A DNA stretch of 64,000 nucleotides from Streptomyces diastatochromogenes. Its GTDB lineage: Bacteria; Actinomycetota; Actinomycetes; Streptomycetales; Streptomycetaceae. Below are positions 1-10,271 of the stretch, piece after piece (within the stretch, counting starts at the first letter, position 1; each line of letters begins with the position of its first letter). Position numbers and translations under genes: made by a program. The notes under the pieces are model-generated. The model did not search any database. It was not told the origin of the DNA and saw only the letters and a list, made by a program, of their open reading frames with translations. The stretch is from positions 1 through 64,000 of the forward strand of contig LIQL01000039.1 of assembly GCA_001418405.1 (NCBI GenBank). The letters are read 5' to 3'.

Positions 1-58
1 CCTACCGGTGCGGGGCGGCCACGGGACACACACCCACTGGCCGCCCCGCACCGGTAGG
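1..58. terminator. Long perfect hairpin upstream of the TerD-family gene
   Basis: Positions 1-21 and 38-58 are perfect reverse complements (arm starts CCTACCGGTGCGGGG), separated by a 16-base loop. The window edge cuts the left arm, so the stem may be longer. It sits 10 bases before the GAGGGGG ribosome binding site of the gene starting at 83. A stem this long could end transcription from a gene to the left or control transcription into the TerD gene. There is no T-run, so intrinsic termination of the classic type is uncertain. Confidence 0.6.
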
Positions 59-82
59 AGCCACAACGAGGGGGTGGGCACA

Positions 83-817
83 GTGTCGTTCCTGGGGAAC
101 ATGTGGCGCGGCAACGCGCCGAAGTTCGACGGCGGTGGCGCGTCGTACGTCGTCGAGCTGACGAAGCGCAATCCGGTCGTCTCGCTGACGAAGCAGGGGG
201 CGGCCAACGGCCATCTGCGGGTCAACCTGAGCTGGCAGATGAGGACCTCGGACTTCGGTGAGCGGGGGCAGCGCTCGGGCAGTCTGCTGCGCAACCCGAG
301 CAAGCTCTTCCGGCCCGAGATCGTGCAGGCCCAGGGCCCGGCCGTGGTCAACGTCGACCTCGACCTGGCCTGCATGTACGAGCTCGCGGACGGCAGCAAG
401 GGCGTGGTGCAGCCGCTGGGCGACTTCCTCGGCGACCTCAACGCCGCGCCGTTCGTCAAGCTCAGCGGCGACGACCGGTTCGGTTCCGGTTCCGGCGAGA
501 CGCTGTACGTCAACCTGGACCACCGCGACGAGATCAAGCGACTGCTGATCTTCGTCTACATCTACGACGGGACCCCGGCGTTCGACCGCACGCACGCGGT
601 GGTGACGCTCTACCCGAGCAGCGGGCCGCGGGTCGAGGTCAAGCTGGACGAGCGGGCGCCGCAGGCCCGGTCCTGCGCCATCTTCATGTTGGAGAACGGC
701 AAGGACGGGCTGACCGTGCGCCGCGAGGTGAAGTACGTCTACGGCTTCCAGGCCGAGCTGGACCGGATGTACGGCTGGGGTCTCCAGTGGGGCCGCGGCT
801 ACAAGTCGAAGGTCTGA
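83..817 (+). CDS. TerD-family tellurium resistance / stress protein (TerA-like)
   Basis: A 244-residue cytoplasmic protein with the TerD fold seen in tellurite-resistance and general stress (Ter) operons; members bind calcium and are thought to act in envelope or redox stress. Family signs are the Gly-rich region with SLTKQG near residue 33, the N-terminal half ending in an acidic stretch, LVIFVYIYDG-like sequence around residues 155-164 and the C-terminal KYVYGFQAELDRMYGW segment. The GTG at 83 is chosen because GAGGGGG lies 7-12 bases upstream; the frame is open further upstream but runs into the hairpin at 1-58. No other ter genes are visible, so it is either the last gene of a cluster to the left or a lone paralogue. 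TerA-like is an inference from length and sequence; the exact Ter subclass is unsure. Confidence 0.8.
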   Translation: MSFLGNMWRGNAPKFDGGGASYVVELTKRNPVVSLTKQGAANGHLRVNLSWQMRTSDFGERGQRSGSLLRNPSKLFRPEIVQAQGPAVVNVDLDLACMYELADGSKGVVQPLGDFLGDLNAAPFVKLSGDDRFGSGSGETLYVNLDHRDEIKRLLIFVYIYDGTPAFDRTHAVVTLYPSSGPRVEVKLDERAPQARSCAIFMLENGKDGLTVRREVKYVYGFQAELDRMYGWGLQWGRGYKSKV

Positions 818-1019
818 GACGGACCGAGGGGCTTGGGGGACGTTCGGTGCGGCCGGGGCGTCGGGACGCGCGTGCGGACCCGGCGCCCCGGCCGTTTCCG
901 GTGCGTCAGCGGCGCTGGAACTGCGGCCCCTGGGGCGGCAGGACGAACGCCGGGTCGGGCACGAACGGCTGCGGCTGCGGCTGCGGCGGACGCTCGGCGC
1001 CGGTCTCGCCGGGGCCCTG

Positions 1020-2123
1020 GTGTGCGGGATGGGCCTGGTCCTGGCCCAAGTCGCGATGAACCAGTCGCGGCCGGCGACGCCGAAGGAGCCGGCCGGCCCC
1101 TTCGTCCTCGTCCACATGTGGTGGGTGACCGTGACGGTCCTGGCGGCCTGTCTGCTGACGGCCGTGGTGGTGGCCGCCGGCGCACGTCGGCACTGGCTGC
1201 TGCGGGCGCTGATCGCCGCGCAGGTCGTCCAACTGCTCGCCTACGCCGAGGTGTTCGTCCTCTTCTCCGTCGACGGCTGCCTGGGGCCGTTGAACACCGC
1301 CTTCGACGTGTGCCGGTGGCGCCCCGGCAACGGCCTGATCATCGACGGCACCGTCACCTCCTTGACGCTCGTCAACGCCGTCCTCGGCTCGGCCTGCGCG
1401 GCGTTGGTGGGGGCGGGACTGGCGTGGGCGGTGCGCCGGTTGCGCGGCCGCCCCCCGGCGCACGAGGCCGCCGTGCCGGTGCCGAGTCCGGCGGACCGCC
1501 CGCCCTCGACGCTCCTGAAAGCGGGAACGCTCCTCGCGCTCGGCCTGCCGGCGGTGGTGCTGGCCGCCATGACCTTCACCCAGGCGGCCGCCTCCGACGA
1601 CTCCCGCCAGTGGCAGGAGGCGGCCGACGCGGTCCGCAAACAACGCGGGCCCGCCCCGCCGGCGCACACCCCGCAGACCCGCGCCTGGCAGGCGGCATCC
1701 TGGCTGAACGCCGGCGGCACCCTTCGTGCCCAGCAGATCAACGCCGCCTCGATCGCCCTGGACTCCGAACTCCTCAAGGCCGCCGCCGGCAAGCGCAACG
1801 CCGACGGGACGGTCGCGCTGGACGAGCAGGCGTTCCACCGCCGCTGCGGCACCCTCGGCCAGCGCGTCGAGGAGGCGCGCGCCTACTTCCCCGTTCCGGA
1901 CCGGGACCTGCAGAGGAACTGGTCCGGCGCACTGGACCAACTCCACCGCGGGGTGACGGACTGTCAGGAGGCGACCGTCCCGCCCAAGGGCGCACCGCAC
2001 CGGACCGATGCGGAACGCGAGCACCTCTTCACCACGTCCCTCAACGAGATCGTCAACGCGATGCGCACCTTCGGCACCGCGGTCCTCGACATCAAGCAGG
2101 CCGCCACCTCGCCGCCCAAGTAG
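1020..2123 (+). CDS. Hypothetical multi-pass membrane protein
   Basis: 367 residues, not recognised as a named family. There are about four hydrophobic segments: residues 1-12, 33-52, 62-83 (ending LFSVDG), 115-140 and 176-192. A long polar C-terminal half with several Cys (RRCGTLG, VTDCQEA) is probably extracytoplasmic. The frame stays open upstream of 1020 without ATG or GTG and the upstream codons read LRLRLRRTLGAGLAG, a plausible start of the first membrane helix, so the true protein may begin slightly earlier at a rare start codon. G+C at third positions supports coding. It follows the TerD-family gene in the same direction with about 200 bases between them. Confidence 0.6.
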   Translation: MCGMGLVLAQVAMNQSRPATPKEPAGPFVLVHMWWVTVTVLAACLLTAVVVAAGARRHWLLRALIAAQVVQLLAYAEVFVLFSVDGCLGPLNTAFDVCRWRPGNGLIIDGTVTSLTLVNAVLGSACAALVGAGLAWAVRRLRGRPPAHEAAVPVPSPADRPPSTLLKAGTLLALGLPAVVLAAMTFTQAAASDDSRQWQEAADAVRKQRGPAPPAHTPQTRAWQAASWLNAGGTLRAQQINAASIALDSELLKAAAGKRNADGTVALDEQAFHRRCGTLGQRVEEARAYFPVPDRDLQRNWSGALDQLHRGVTDCQEATVPPKGAPHRTDAEREHLFTTSLNEIVNAMRTFGTAVLDIKQAATSPPK

Positions 2124-2166
2124 CGTCCGGGGACGCGTCGCCGGGCACGGGCGTCCGCTTGGCCCG

Positions 2167-3423
2167 TCAGGCGCCGTCCGGCGCCGGCGCCGGTACCGAC
2201 TCCGGCGCGGCGTGGGGCGGTGCGGCGCGACGGGGGAGCAGGAGCGGGGTCGCCAGCAGGAGCACGCCGGCCAGGCCGATGGCGGTACGCGGGCCGAGGA
2301 GGCCGGCCAGTGCGCCCCATACGGCCGTCAGGAGCGCGGTCACGGCCTTGGTCGTCACCGACCAGGCGGACAGCGTCCGGGCGATCCGGTCGTTCGCGGT
2401 GCGTTCGAGGCGGTAGGTGGCGTAGACGGGGCCGAAGACCCCGCAGCAGAAGATGAGCCCGAGTTCGACGCCCATCACCAGCAGCAGGCCCCCGGTGCCG
2501 GGTCCGATGAAGGCCAGCCCGACGGGCCAGAGCGCCCGCAGCGTCCCGACCGCGACCAGTACCTGGTGCTGGCCGAAGCGAGCGGCGAGCGGCCGGGCCA
2601 GCCGTGACCCGAGCAGCCCGCCGAGGGAGGGCACGGCGAAGGCGAGCCCGTACTGCCACGGCGAGAACCCGAGCGGCCCGAGCATCAGCACGGCGAGCAG
2701 CGGATCCGCGGCCATCAGCAGGCCGTTGAACAGCGCGGTGTTGAAGAACAGCGGGCGCAACGTCCGGTCGGCGAGGATGTACCGCCAGCCGTCGAGCAGG
2801 TCACCGGCCCGCAGCCGCGCGTCCGGCCGACGCTCGGGCCGCGGCTCGTCGCCGCCCGTTGCGCGGATGCCCAGGGCCGAGAGCAGGTAGCTGACCGCGT
2901 CGGCGACCACCGTCGCCACGGGACCGAGGAGCCCGATCGCCGCGCCGCCCAGCGGCGGTCCGACGACCGTGGTCGTCCACGTCGTGGACTCGAACCGGGC
3001 GTTCGCGACGAGCAGGTCCTCGGCCGGCACCAGCGTCTTCAGGTACGCGCCCGAGGCGGCGCGGAAGGTGATGTCGGCCGCCGAGACGACGACCGCGACC
3101 AGCAGGAGCTGAACGAAGGAGAGCACGCCGCACGCGAAGGCGACGGGGATCGTCAGCAGCGCGGCGAACCGTACGAGATCCGTGCCGATGAGCACCGGCC
3201 GCTTGCGCCGGAACTCCACCCACGGGCCGAGCGGCACCGCCACGGCCGCGCCCACCGCGGCCCCCACGGCGGACAACGCCGCGACCTGCGCCGGCCCGGC
3301 GTGCAGCACGTGGATCGCGATCAGCGGGAACGCGCCGAAGGCGAGCCAGGTGCCGAGCGCGCTGGCCCCGTACGCCCCCCACAGCCACCCGAACCGACGG
3401 CCCAGCCGATGCCCGTTCCCCAT
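2167..3423 (-). CDS. MFS efflux transporter
   Basis: 418-residue major facilitator of the EntS-like exporter type, with about 12 hydrophobic helices. The N-terminal half carries the loop VEFRRKRPVLIGTDLVR (a form of the MFS A-motif region between helices 2 and 3) and NARFESTTWTTTVVGPPLGG, common in macrolide/siderophore efflux members. The ATG at 3423 follows GGTGAGG; a GTG 18 bases upstream at 3441 is the alternative. It is divergent from the LysR gene at 3552, whose product probably controls it through the palindrome at 3525-3539. Substrate unknown. The C-terminus ends in a short Pro/Ala-rich tail. Confidence 0.85.
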   Translation of the reverse strand: MGNGHRLGRRFGWLWGAYGASALGTWLAFGAFPLIAIHVLHAGPAQVAALSAVGAAVGAAVAVPLGPWVEFRRKRPVLIGTDLVRFAALLTIPVAFACGVLSFVQLLLVAVVVSAADITFRAASGAYLKTLVPAEDLLVANARFESTTWTTTVVGPPLGGAAIGLLGPVATVVADAVSYLLSALGIRATGGDEPRPERRPDARLRAGDLLDGWRYILADRTLRPLFFNTALFNGLLMAADPLLAVLMLGPLGFSPWQYGLAFAVPSLGGLLGSRLARPLAARFGQHQVLVAVGTLRALWPVGLAFIGPGTGGLLLVMGVELGLIFCCGVFGPVYATYRLERTANDRIARTLSAWSVTTKAVTALLTAVWGALAGLLGPRTAIGLAGVLLLATPLLLPRRAAPPHAAPESVPAPAPDGA

Positions 3424-3524
3424 GTTCGACGCCCTCACCACTCACCCGTACAACCGATCCGCGATCGGAGGTATCAAAGCGAGCGTCATAGCCCGACGAC
3501 AAACAACCCTGGGGCCACCTTGCT

Positions 3525-3539
3525 ACAACCAGCGGTTGT
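3525..3539. promoter_or_regulatory. Inverted repeat between MFS and LysR genes
   Basis: ACAACC-AGC-GGTTGT is a perfect 6+3+6 inverted repeat in the 128-base divergent region, 12 bases upstream of the LysR start. A further copy of the half site ACAACC lies at 3503-3508. LysR regulators typically bind such dyads between themselves and a divergent target, so this is the likely operator. Binding is inferred, not shown. Confidence 0.55.
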
Positions 3540-3551
3540 TCCAGTAGGCTG

Positions 3552-4511
3552 GTGACCGTGGATCTCGAAGCAGTCCGGACCTTCGTCGCCGTCGCTGACG
3601 CCGGGCAATTCCAGGAGGCCGCCGTCGAGCTGGCCGTCACCCAGCAGGCCGTCTCCAAACGCATCGCCGCGCTGGAGCGCAACCTCGAAGTGCGACTGTT
3701 CACCCGCACCCCGCGCGGGGCGCAGCTCACCATCGACGGGCAGGCGTTCCTGCCCCACGCCCGGGAGCTGCTGCGCGTCGCCGACCGGGCCGTCGCCTCC
3801 GTGCGCGCCGGACGCCGTCCCCTGCGCGTCGACGTGATCAACTCGCGCGGTGCGGCCTCGGGCCTGATGCGCGACTTCCACCGCGCCCATCCCGAGATCG
3901 ACCTCGACGTGATGTTGCTGTTCGAGATCGACACGGCCGTCGCCGCCCTCCGGTCCGGCGCGATCGACGCGTCGTTCCGCGCCGTCGGCGTGCCCGGTCG
4001 CCCCCTTCCCCCGGACATCGAGTCCGCCCGGGTGGTCGACGAGCCGCTCCAACTCCTCACCGGTTCCGCCCACGCGCTGGCGGGTGCCCGGTCGGTGACC
4101 ATGGCGCAGCTCGTCGGGCACCGGATCTGGATGCCCGGCATCGTCCCCGGGACGGAGTGGGCCGCCTACTACGACGACCTCGTCGCCGAGTTCGGCCTCA
4201 CCATCGAGGCGACCGGCCCCAACTTCGGTTCGGACGCCCTCCTCGACACCGTCGCCGACACCCCGGCCCTGGCCACCTTCATGGGCGCGCACACCCGCCT
4301 CGTCTGGCCCGCCGACCACGGCCTGCGCCGCATCCCGGTGACCGACCCGACCCCGGTCTACCCGCATGCGCTGTTGTGGCACCGCGACAACCCGCACCCC
4401 GCGCTGGCCGCGCTCCGCGCCCACCTCGCCGGCACGGCGGCCGACCACGACGCGACCGGCACCTGGACACCGGACTGGACACCGGACTGGACGACCGCGA
4501 CCGCACGCTGA
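3552..4511 (+). CDS. LysR-family transcriptional regulator
   Basis: 319 residues. The N-terminal winged helix-turn-helix (residues 3-62) has the classic LysR pattern: DLEAVRTFVAVADAGQFQEAA, then VTQQAVSKRIAALE as recognition helix, then LFTRTPRGAQLT. The remainder is a periplasmic-binding-protein-like effector domain. Start GTG 3552 (alternative GTG 3558). It is divergent from the MFS exporter and probably regulates it. The C-terminus contains a short TPDWTPDWT duplication, coded by a 12-base tandem repeat near 4467-4490. Confidence 0.88.
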   Translation: MTVDLEAVRTFVAVADAGQFQEAAVELAVTQQAVSKRIAALERNLEVRLFTRTPRGAQLTIDGQAFLPHARELLRVADRAVASVRAGRRPLRVDVINSRGAASGLMRDFHRAHPEIDLDVMLLFEIDTAVAALRSGAIDASFRAVGVPGRPLPPDIESARVVDEPLQLLTGSAHALAGARSVTMAQLVGHRIWMPGIVPGTEWAAYYDDLVAEFGLTIEATGPNFGSDALLDTVADTPALATFMGAHTRLVWPADHGLRRIPVTDPTPVYPHALLWHRDNPHPALAALRAHLAGTAADHDATGTWTPDWTPDWTTATAR

Positions 4512-4578
4512 ACGCCGCTGGGCGGAGGGGCGACGACCGCGAACCGGTGGGTTGGCGGTCCACCGTCCGCCCGCCGCG

Positions 4579-5127
4579 TCACCGGAGGCCGGTCGCCCAC
4601 GCCGCCAGCGTCTCGAAGTCGTCGACGGTGAGTCCGTGCCGCGGGTCGATCCGGTGCAGGAGGGCGGGGCCGTCGTGGTGCTCCGCCACCCAGGCACGAT
4701 CCGCCCGTGTGATGTCGTCGTCCACCCAGGCGAACGCCCGGCCCCTCGCCCACGCCACGATCGCGGGCGTCTTCCAGAACACCCAGCCCTCGGGCTCGGG
4801 CCGCGGCCAGGGCCAGGCGATGAACGGCAGTTCCGGCAACCCCAGGACGGGCGCGACGTAGGCGTTGGCCTCGTCCTCCCACGTCGTCGCCCAGACCAGG
4901 TCGAAGGGGAGCGAGCGCAATGCCGGGCCGTGCTCCGGGTTGAGCCACACCCGCAGCGGTTTCACGCGCGCGTCCGGCGTGCCCCACTCCGCCAGCCGAC
5001 GCCGCTGGGTGGCCTCCCAGCGCGGCGTCAGCAGACGGTGCGTCTGATAGCCCGCGGGCCGCCGCTGCGGTTTCGCGGCATACGGATTCAACGGTCCGTC
5101 CACGTCCACCAACAGCAGCGGGCGCAC
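4579..5127 (-). CDS. HAD-like hydrolase domain protein
   Basis: 182 residues. It opens with a hydrophobic strand and LLLVDVDGPLNPYAA, a DxDG motif that in HAD enzymes supplies the nucleophilic Asp and the general acid/base. Later VWATTWEDEAN and FAWVDDDITRADRAW fit the second and fourth HAD motifs (T/S and the acidic pair). The family occurs widely in Streptomyces; the substrate is unknown. The start is GTG 5127 because AAGGGGGAG lies 8 bases upstream; a GTG at 5157 precedes this ribosome binding site and is less likely. It converges with the LysR gene; no operon partner. Confidence 0.75.
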   Translation of the reverse strand: MRPLLLVDVDGPLNPYAAKPQRRPAGYQTHRLLTPRWEATQRRRLAEWGTPDARVKPLRVWLNPEHGPALRSLPFDLVWATTWEDEANAYVAPVLGLPELPFIAWPWPRPEPEGWVFWKTPAIVAWARGRAFAWVDDDITRADRAWVAEHHDGPALLHRIDPRHGLTVDDFETLAAWATGLR

Positions 5128-5266
5128 CAACTCGCTCCCCCTTCGGATCTGTTCCACAGCGGAAGCATGCCTCCTGCCCTCCCCGTGACGCGTCCGAATT
5201 CCGGCGGCGGCACCGGGAAGGACGGTGAGGGGAGGGGCGTGAGGTGTCCGGCTGGGGAATGCCTGG

Positions 5267-5986
5267 CTAGGCCGCGTCGGCCAGTTCCTGCGGCCTGACG
5301 ACGACGTATGCCTGACCCTGAGCCGCCTGGAAACCGGTCTCGCGATGGGCCAGGAACGTCGATACCGGGGTGGGGATGTGGTAGCAGAGCACCGACGAGG
5401 GGACGGAGAACACGCCGGGCGAGTCCGCGAAGAGCGGGGCCTCGGCGAGCACGTAGTTCAGACCGGCCCGCAGGTGTTCCTCCGAGATGCCGACGCCGTC
5501 ACCGGGCCGGTTCATCACCACGGCGCGCACCATCTCCTCGCAGACGGTGGCGAACTCGCCGTCCTCGCGGAAGGCCCGGTCGGTGGACTCGCGTGCGGCC
5601 CGGTACTCAGGGGTCTCCTGGATCTCGGACAGGGACCGGACGCGGAACCGCTCGCTGTGGTCGCCCACGCTTTCCAACGAGCGCCGCAGCCTGCGCCGCA
5701 GATCCTTGAGCGTGCGCTTGACCGACTTCTCGGCTTCCTGCGCGCTGCGGCCGTCCGCCATCAGCATGTCGTCGATGTGCGTGTCCACGTAGACGACATC
5801 CGTGCGCTCGAAATGCTGCCCGGCCCATTGCAGCAGCATGGTGACGTTCTTCTGGCTGAAATAACTGTTGCCCGCACTGATTCCAATGAGAGCGTGCTCA
5901 CCGCGTTGCCGGATCTTTCGGCCGCGATTGCCAAGTATTTCTTCCCGCATGCTGTGGTCCAGCGCGGGAACTAAGCCTGATAGCAT
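5267..5986 (-). CDS. albC: Cyclodipeptide synthase, AlbC-type
   Basis: 239 residues, the length of S. noursei AlbC. Cyclodipeptide synthases take aminoacyl-tRNAs and make cyclic dipeptides without an NRPS; AlbC makes mainly cyclo(Phe-Leu). All known AlbC active-site residues are at the same numbers here: Ser37 in LIGISAGNSYFS (covalent aminoacyl nucleophile), Tyr178 and Glu182 in NYVLAEAP, and Tyr202 in VLCYH. The basic helix RTLKDLRRRLRRSLES (91-106), used for tRNA contact, is also present. It starts 36 bases after albB stops, in the order albA-albB-albC, and is probably cotranscribed. Sequence agreement with AlbC as I recall it is high along the whole length. Confidence 0.95.
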   Translation of the reverse strand: MLSGLVPALDHSMREEILGNRGRKIRQRGEHALIGISAGNSYFSQKNVTMLLQWAGQHFERTDVVYVDTHIDDMLMADGRSAQEAEKSVKRTLKDLRRRLRRSLESVGDHSERFRVRSLSEIQETPEYRAARESTDRAFREDGEFATVCEEMVRAVVMNRPGDGVGISEEHLRAGLNYVLAEAPLFADSPGVFSVPSSVLCYHIPTPVSTFLAHRETGFQAAQGQAYVVVRPQELADAA

Positions 5987-6022
5987 GCTATGAAATCCTT
6001 TTGGGGTTGCCCCGGACGAATG

Positions 6023-7606
<1,584 letters not shown>

Positions 7607-8341
7607 CTAGTGCTGGATGACCGAGCGGATCCAGGCAAGTTGTTGGGAGACCTCGCCGGCCTCGGCGATCTCCTCCCGGTCGGAGCCGTCGAAGACGCCG
7701 ACGAGGGTCTCGGTGCCGCGCGGACCGATGCTCATGATCGGACCTCCGGAGTCGCCACCGGCGGGAATCCCGGCCACCTTCTCCATGCAGAAGTCCGAAC
7801 CGCCCGGCGCGGTGTGGCCCTCGCAACGCGGGTCGTCCGCCCGTACGACCCGCAGGTCCGACTGCTTGAGCACCGGGGACTGGCAGGTGTTCTCGTCCCC
7901 GGTGCAGGTGGCGCCCCACCCGTACTGGCGCACGACTTGACCCTGGTGGACCCCGGCCGTGGCCAACGGGGCCGTGCGGACCTTCATCGGCGGGACCTTG
8001 ATGAGCATCATGTCGGCGTCCGCGCTCCCCACGCGTCGACCGGGCACCGGGCGGACGGTGACGCCCTTCCGCATGTCGAGGTTGCCGACCCGGAACGAGA
8101 TCCGCTTGTCGGCGACCGGCTGGGCCTGCTCGAAGAAGCAGTGCGAAGCGCTGATGATCCACTGGGGTGCGACCGCCGTCCCGGTGCACGTCGGTTTCCC
8201 GTCGACGAGCATCCGCACCGCCCACGGCCCGTAGGCGCTCTTCGACCCGCCGATCACGGCGGAGGCCGGCGCCGACGACATCACCGCTCCCGCCACCAGC
8301 ACCACGGTGCTCACCAGCAGCACACGAACTCGACGCATCAT
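7607..8341 (-). CDS. Secreted trypsin-like serine protease (S1 family)
   Basis: 244 residues. A signal peptide (basic MMRRVRV, hydrophobic core to residue 23, cleavage near SAPASA) precedes the mature start VIGGSKSAYG. The catalytic triad is visible: His67 in SASHCF, Asp110 in ADADMMLI and Ser198 in GIPAGGDSGGP. Cys52 and Cys68 flank the His loop and further Cys pairs fit disulfides. The start ATG 8341 follows GAGGAG; a second ATG is at 8338. There is no propeptide of the alpha-lytic type, so it belongs with chymotrypsin-like secreted proteases rather than the Streptogrisin group. Monocistronic, divergent from Endo H. Confidence 0.9.
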   Translation of the reverse strand: MMRRVRVLLVSTVVLVAGAVMSSAPASAVIGGSKSAYGPWAVRMLVDGKPTCTGTAVAPQWIISASHCFFEQAQPVADKRISFRVGNLDMRKGVTVRPVPGRRVGSADADMMLIKVPPMKVRTAPLATAGVHQGQVVRQYGWGATCTGDENTCQSPVLKQSDLRVVRADDPRCEGHTAPGGSDFCMEKVAGIPAGGDSGGPIMSIGPRGTETLVGVFDGSDREEIAEAGEVSQQLAWIRSVIQH

Positions 8342-8616
8342 CCGGGACAGCTCCTCGCTTGTGGGGGCACGCACTGGAGGAGATGCCCCACTGGGCCGAA
8401 AAGTTCCGCATGATCTCCGTGAAGCGCCTCTGCGGCGCCGCAACGACCGCGCCACTCGACAACAGGACCCACCCCCCCCCGCCAGTGACCTCGACGATTC
8501 CGGGGCGTGCCGAGAATCCCGCGGCAGCCCTCAGGGCCCGTTGACCTGCGCATCGCCTAAGGCCCTTACAACTGGGGCAAGTTCACGATGCCACCCCATC
8601 GACAGGAGATTGGTCC

Positions 8617-9534
8617 ATGACTTTCACTTTAGGTCGAGGCAGAACGCGCATGGCTGCGTTCGCGCTTCTGCTCGTAGCAGCACTCTCGGCCGGTGCCAAG
8701 GCGGCCGCCAGCCCTGCGGCTGCGGCACCGGTCAAGAAGGGTCCCACCTCGGTCGCCTATGTCGAGGTGAACAACAACAGCATGCTCAACGTCGGCAAGT
8801 ACACGCTGGCCAAGGGCGGCGCCAACGTGTTCGACGTCGCGGTCATCTTCGCCGCCAACATCAACTACGACACCACCAAGAAGTCGGCCTACCTGTACCT
8901 CAACGAGAACGTGCAGCGCGTCCTCGACGATGCGGCCCACCAGATCCGACCGCTACAGGCCAAGGGCATCAAGGTCATGCTGTCGGTGCTCGGCAACCAC
9001 GAAGGGGCCGGCTTCGCCAACTTCCCGTCCAAGGAAGCGGCCTCGGCGTTCGCCAAGCAGCTGTCCGACGCCGTCGGCAAGTACGGCCTGGACGGCATCG
9101 ACTTCGACGACGAGTACGCCGAGTACGGGAAGAACGGCGCCGGGCAACCCAACGACAGCTCCTTCGTCCACCTGGTCTCCGCGCTGCGTGACTACATGCC
9201 CAACAAGCTCATCTCCCTGTACAGCATCGGCCCGTCGGCGGAGAAGCTGTCCTACGGCGGCGTGGACATCACCTCGAAGTTCAACTACGCCTGGAATCCC
9301 TGGTACGGGCAGTGGCAGGTGCCGGGCATCGCGCTGCCCAAGTCGAGCCTGTCCCCGGCAGCCGTCCAGATCGGCGCCACGCCTGCGGGCACCGCGGCCG
9401 ACTTCGCCCGGCGCACCGTGGGCGAAGGCTACGGCGTGTACCTGACCTACGACCTGGACGGTTCCGACCGGCACGACTACCTCTCCAGCTTCACGAAGGA
9501 GCTGTACGGCAGCGACGCCGTCTACACCCCTTGA
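8617..9534 (+). CDS. Endo-beta-N-acetylglucosaminidase H (Endo H), GH18
   Basis: 305 residues, close to S. plicatus Endo H over its full length. The enzyme cleaves the chitobiose core of high-mannose N-glycans, releasing them from glycoproteins outside the cell. A signal peptide (residues 1-32) leads to VKKGPTSVAYVEVNNNSMLN. The GH18 signature DxxDxDxE is seen in LDGIDFDDEYAEYG, residues 158-171, with Asp164 and Glu166 corresponding to the catalytic Asp130 and Glu132 of mature Endo H. ATG 8617 follows AGGAGA by 7 bases. A GC-rich hairpin at 9603-9630 follows. The gene stands alone and suggests use of eukaryotic (fungal or plant) glycoproteins. Confidence 0.95.
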   Translation: MTFTLGRGRTRMAAFALLLVAALSAGAKAAASPAAAAPVKKGPTSVAYVEVNNNSMLNVGKYTLAKGGANVFDVAVIFAANINYDTTKKSAYLYLNENVQRVLDDAAHQIRPLQAKGIKVMLSVLGNHEGAGFANFPSKEAASAFAKQLSDAVGKYGLDGIDFDDEYAEYGKNGAGQPNDSSFVHLVSALRDYMPNKLISLYSIGPSAEKLSYGGVDITSKFNYAWNPWYGQWQVPGIALPKSSLSPAAVQIGATPAGTAADFARRTVGEGYGVYLTYDLDGSDRHDYLSSFTKELYGSDAVYTP

Positions 9535-9602
9535 CGACATTCAGGCGGGCGCCGCCGACTCATGCGCCCCGTCCGGCAGTCCGCAGGTCGGCGAAGACGC
9601 TC

Positions 9603-9630
9603 CGCCCCACCCCGAGCCCGGGGCGGGGCG
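9603..9630 (+). terminator. Hairpin after Endo H
   Basis: CGCCCCACCCC and GGGGCGGGGCG form an 11-bp stem with one G-T/mismatch around a 6-base loop, 69 bases after the Endo H stop. No long T-run follows, as is usual in Streptomyces terminators. Confidence 0.6.
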
Positions 9631-10191
9631 TCGTCGTTGCGCCAGTCGCGCTGACCTGCCGGCCGATCGTCGGCGCACCGAGCGCGCATGCCGTCACCGT
9701 GCTTTCCCGGCGGGCGTGGACGCAGGCGGGCGACACTTGCCAGGACGACGATTCCCGGCATGTCGGCAAGCACCAGGGGGACCGCCGGAGCCGCCGTGGA
9801 AGGCCATGGGATATGGCTATTACCTGACTAGGTGCCTGAGGGGGAGGGCCGTCCCTTCGGGGTGCGAGGGCGTCTGCCGGCCCGGGCGGGCAGACGCGGC
9901 CGGCGGAAACGGGTACGACCCCGGCGCGAACTCCTGAACTCGTACACGCCTGAACTCCTGAACTCCGCACGGGCGTCAGGGGGTTGTTCGGTGCCCTGGC
10001 CCGAGCGCGTCGCGGCCTTCGGGGCGACGTCGAGGGGGCACGGGTCCGGCCCGCCGCTTGCCGGCGTCCACGGGGTCTCGTGCGGGGCTGCCGGATTTCG
10101 GTGGGGCCAAGAGCCGCAAGCCGCGTCCGCACACCGCGCGCCTCGCCCTTCCCGTCGAGGGAACCTTGTCTAATATCCCGAGCTGTCCAAA

Positions 10192-10220
10192 TTGATCCGT
10201 AATGGGTCAGTTTGTATAGG
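10192..10220 (+). promoter_or_regulatory. Probable housekeeping-type promoter
   Basis: TTGATC at 10192-10197 and TATAGG at 10215-10220 are separated by 17 bases, a good match to the sigma-70/HrdB consensus and unusually AT-rich for this DNA. It lies 52 bases upstream of the ATG at 10272. Confidence 0.6.
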
Positions 10221-10271
10221 TTTGGTGAACCGCTTCACGCGCTTTGCACCTCGAGAAGGGTTACGAGCTCC

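Larger units (their letters stand above)
9535..10271. other. Intergenic region with hairpins and a promoter
   Basis: 737 bases without a convincing gene. It holds a terminator-like hairpin at 9603-9630, a second 9-bp stem at 9870-9897 (GCGTCTGCC...GGCAGACGC), a 14-base direct repeat GAACTCCTGAACTC at 9928-9941 and 9952-9965, and the promoter at 10192-10220 for the downstream gene. Confidence 0.5.

Noticed and set aside
5345-5974. Open plus-strand frame opposite albC
   Set aside because: Antisense to a gene with all catalytic residues conserved; shadow.
8471-8482. Run of ten C upstream of Endo H
   Set aside because: A homopolymer alone is not evidence of phase variation; possible sequencing artefact.
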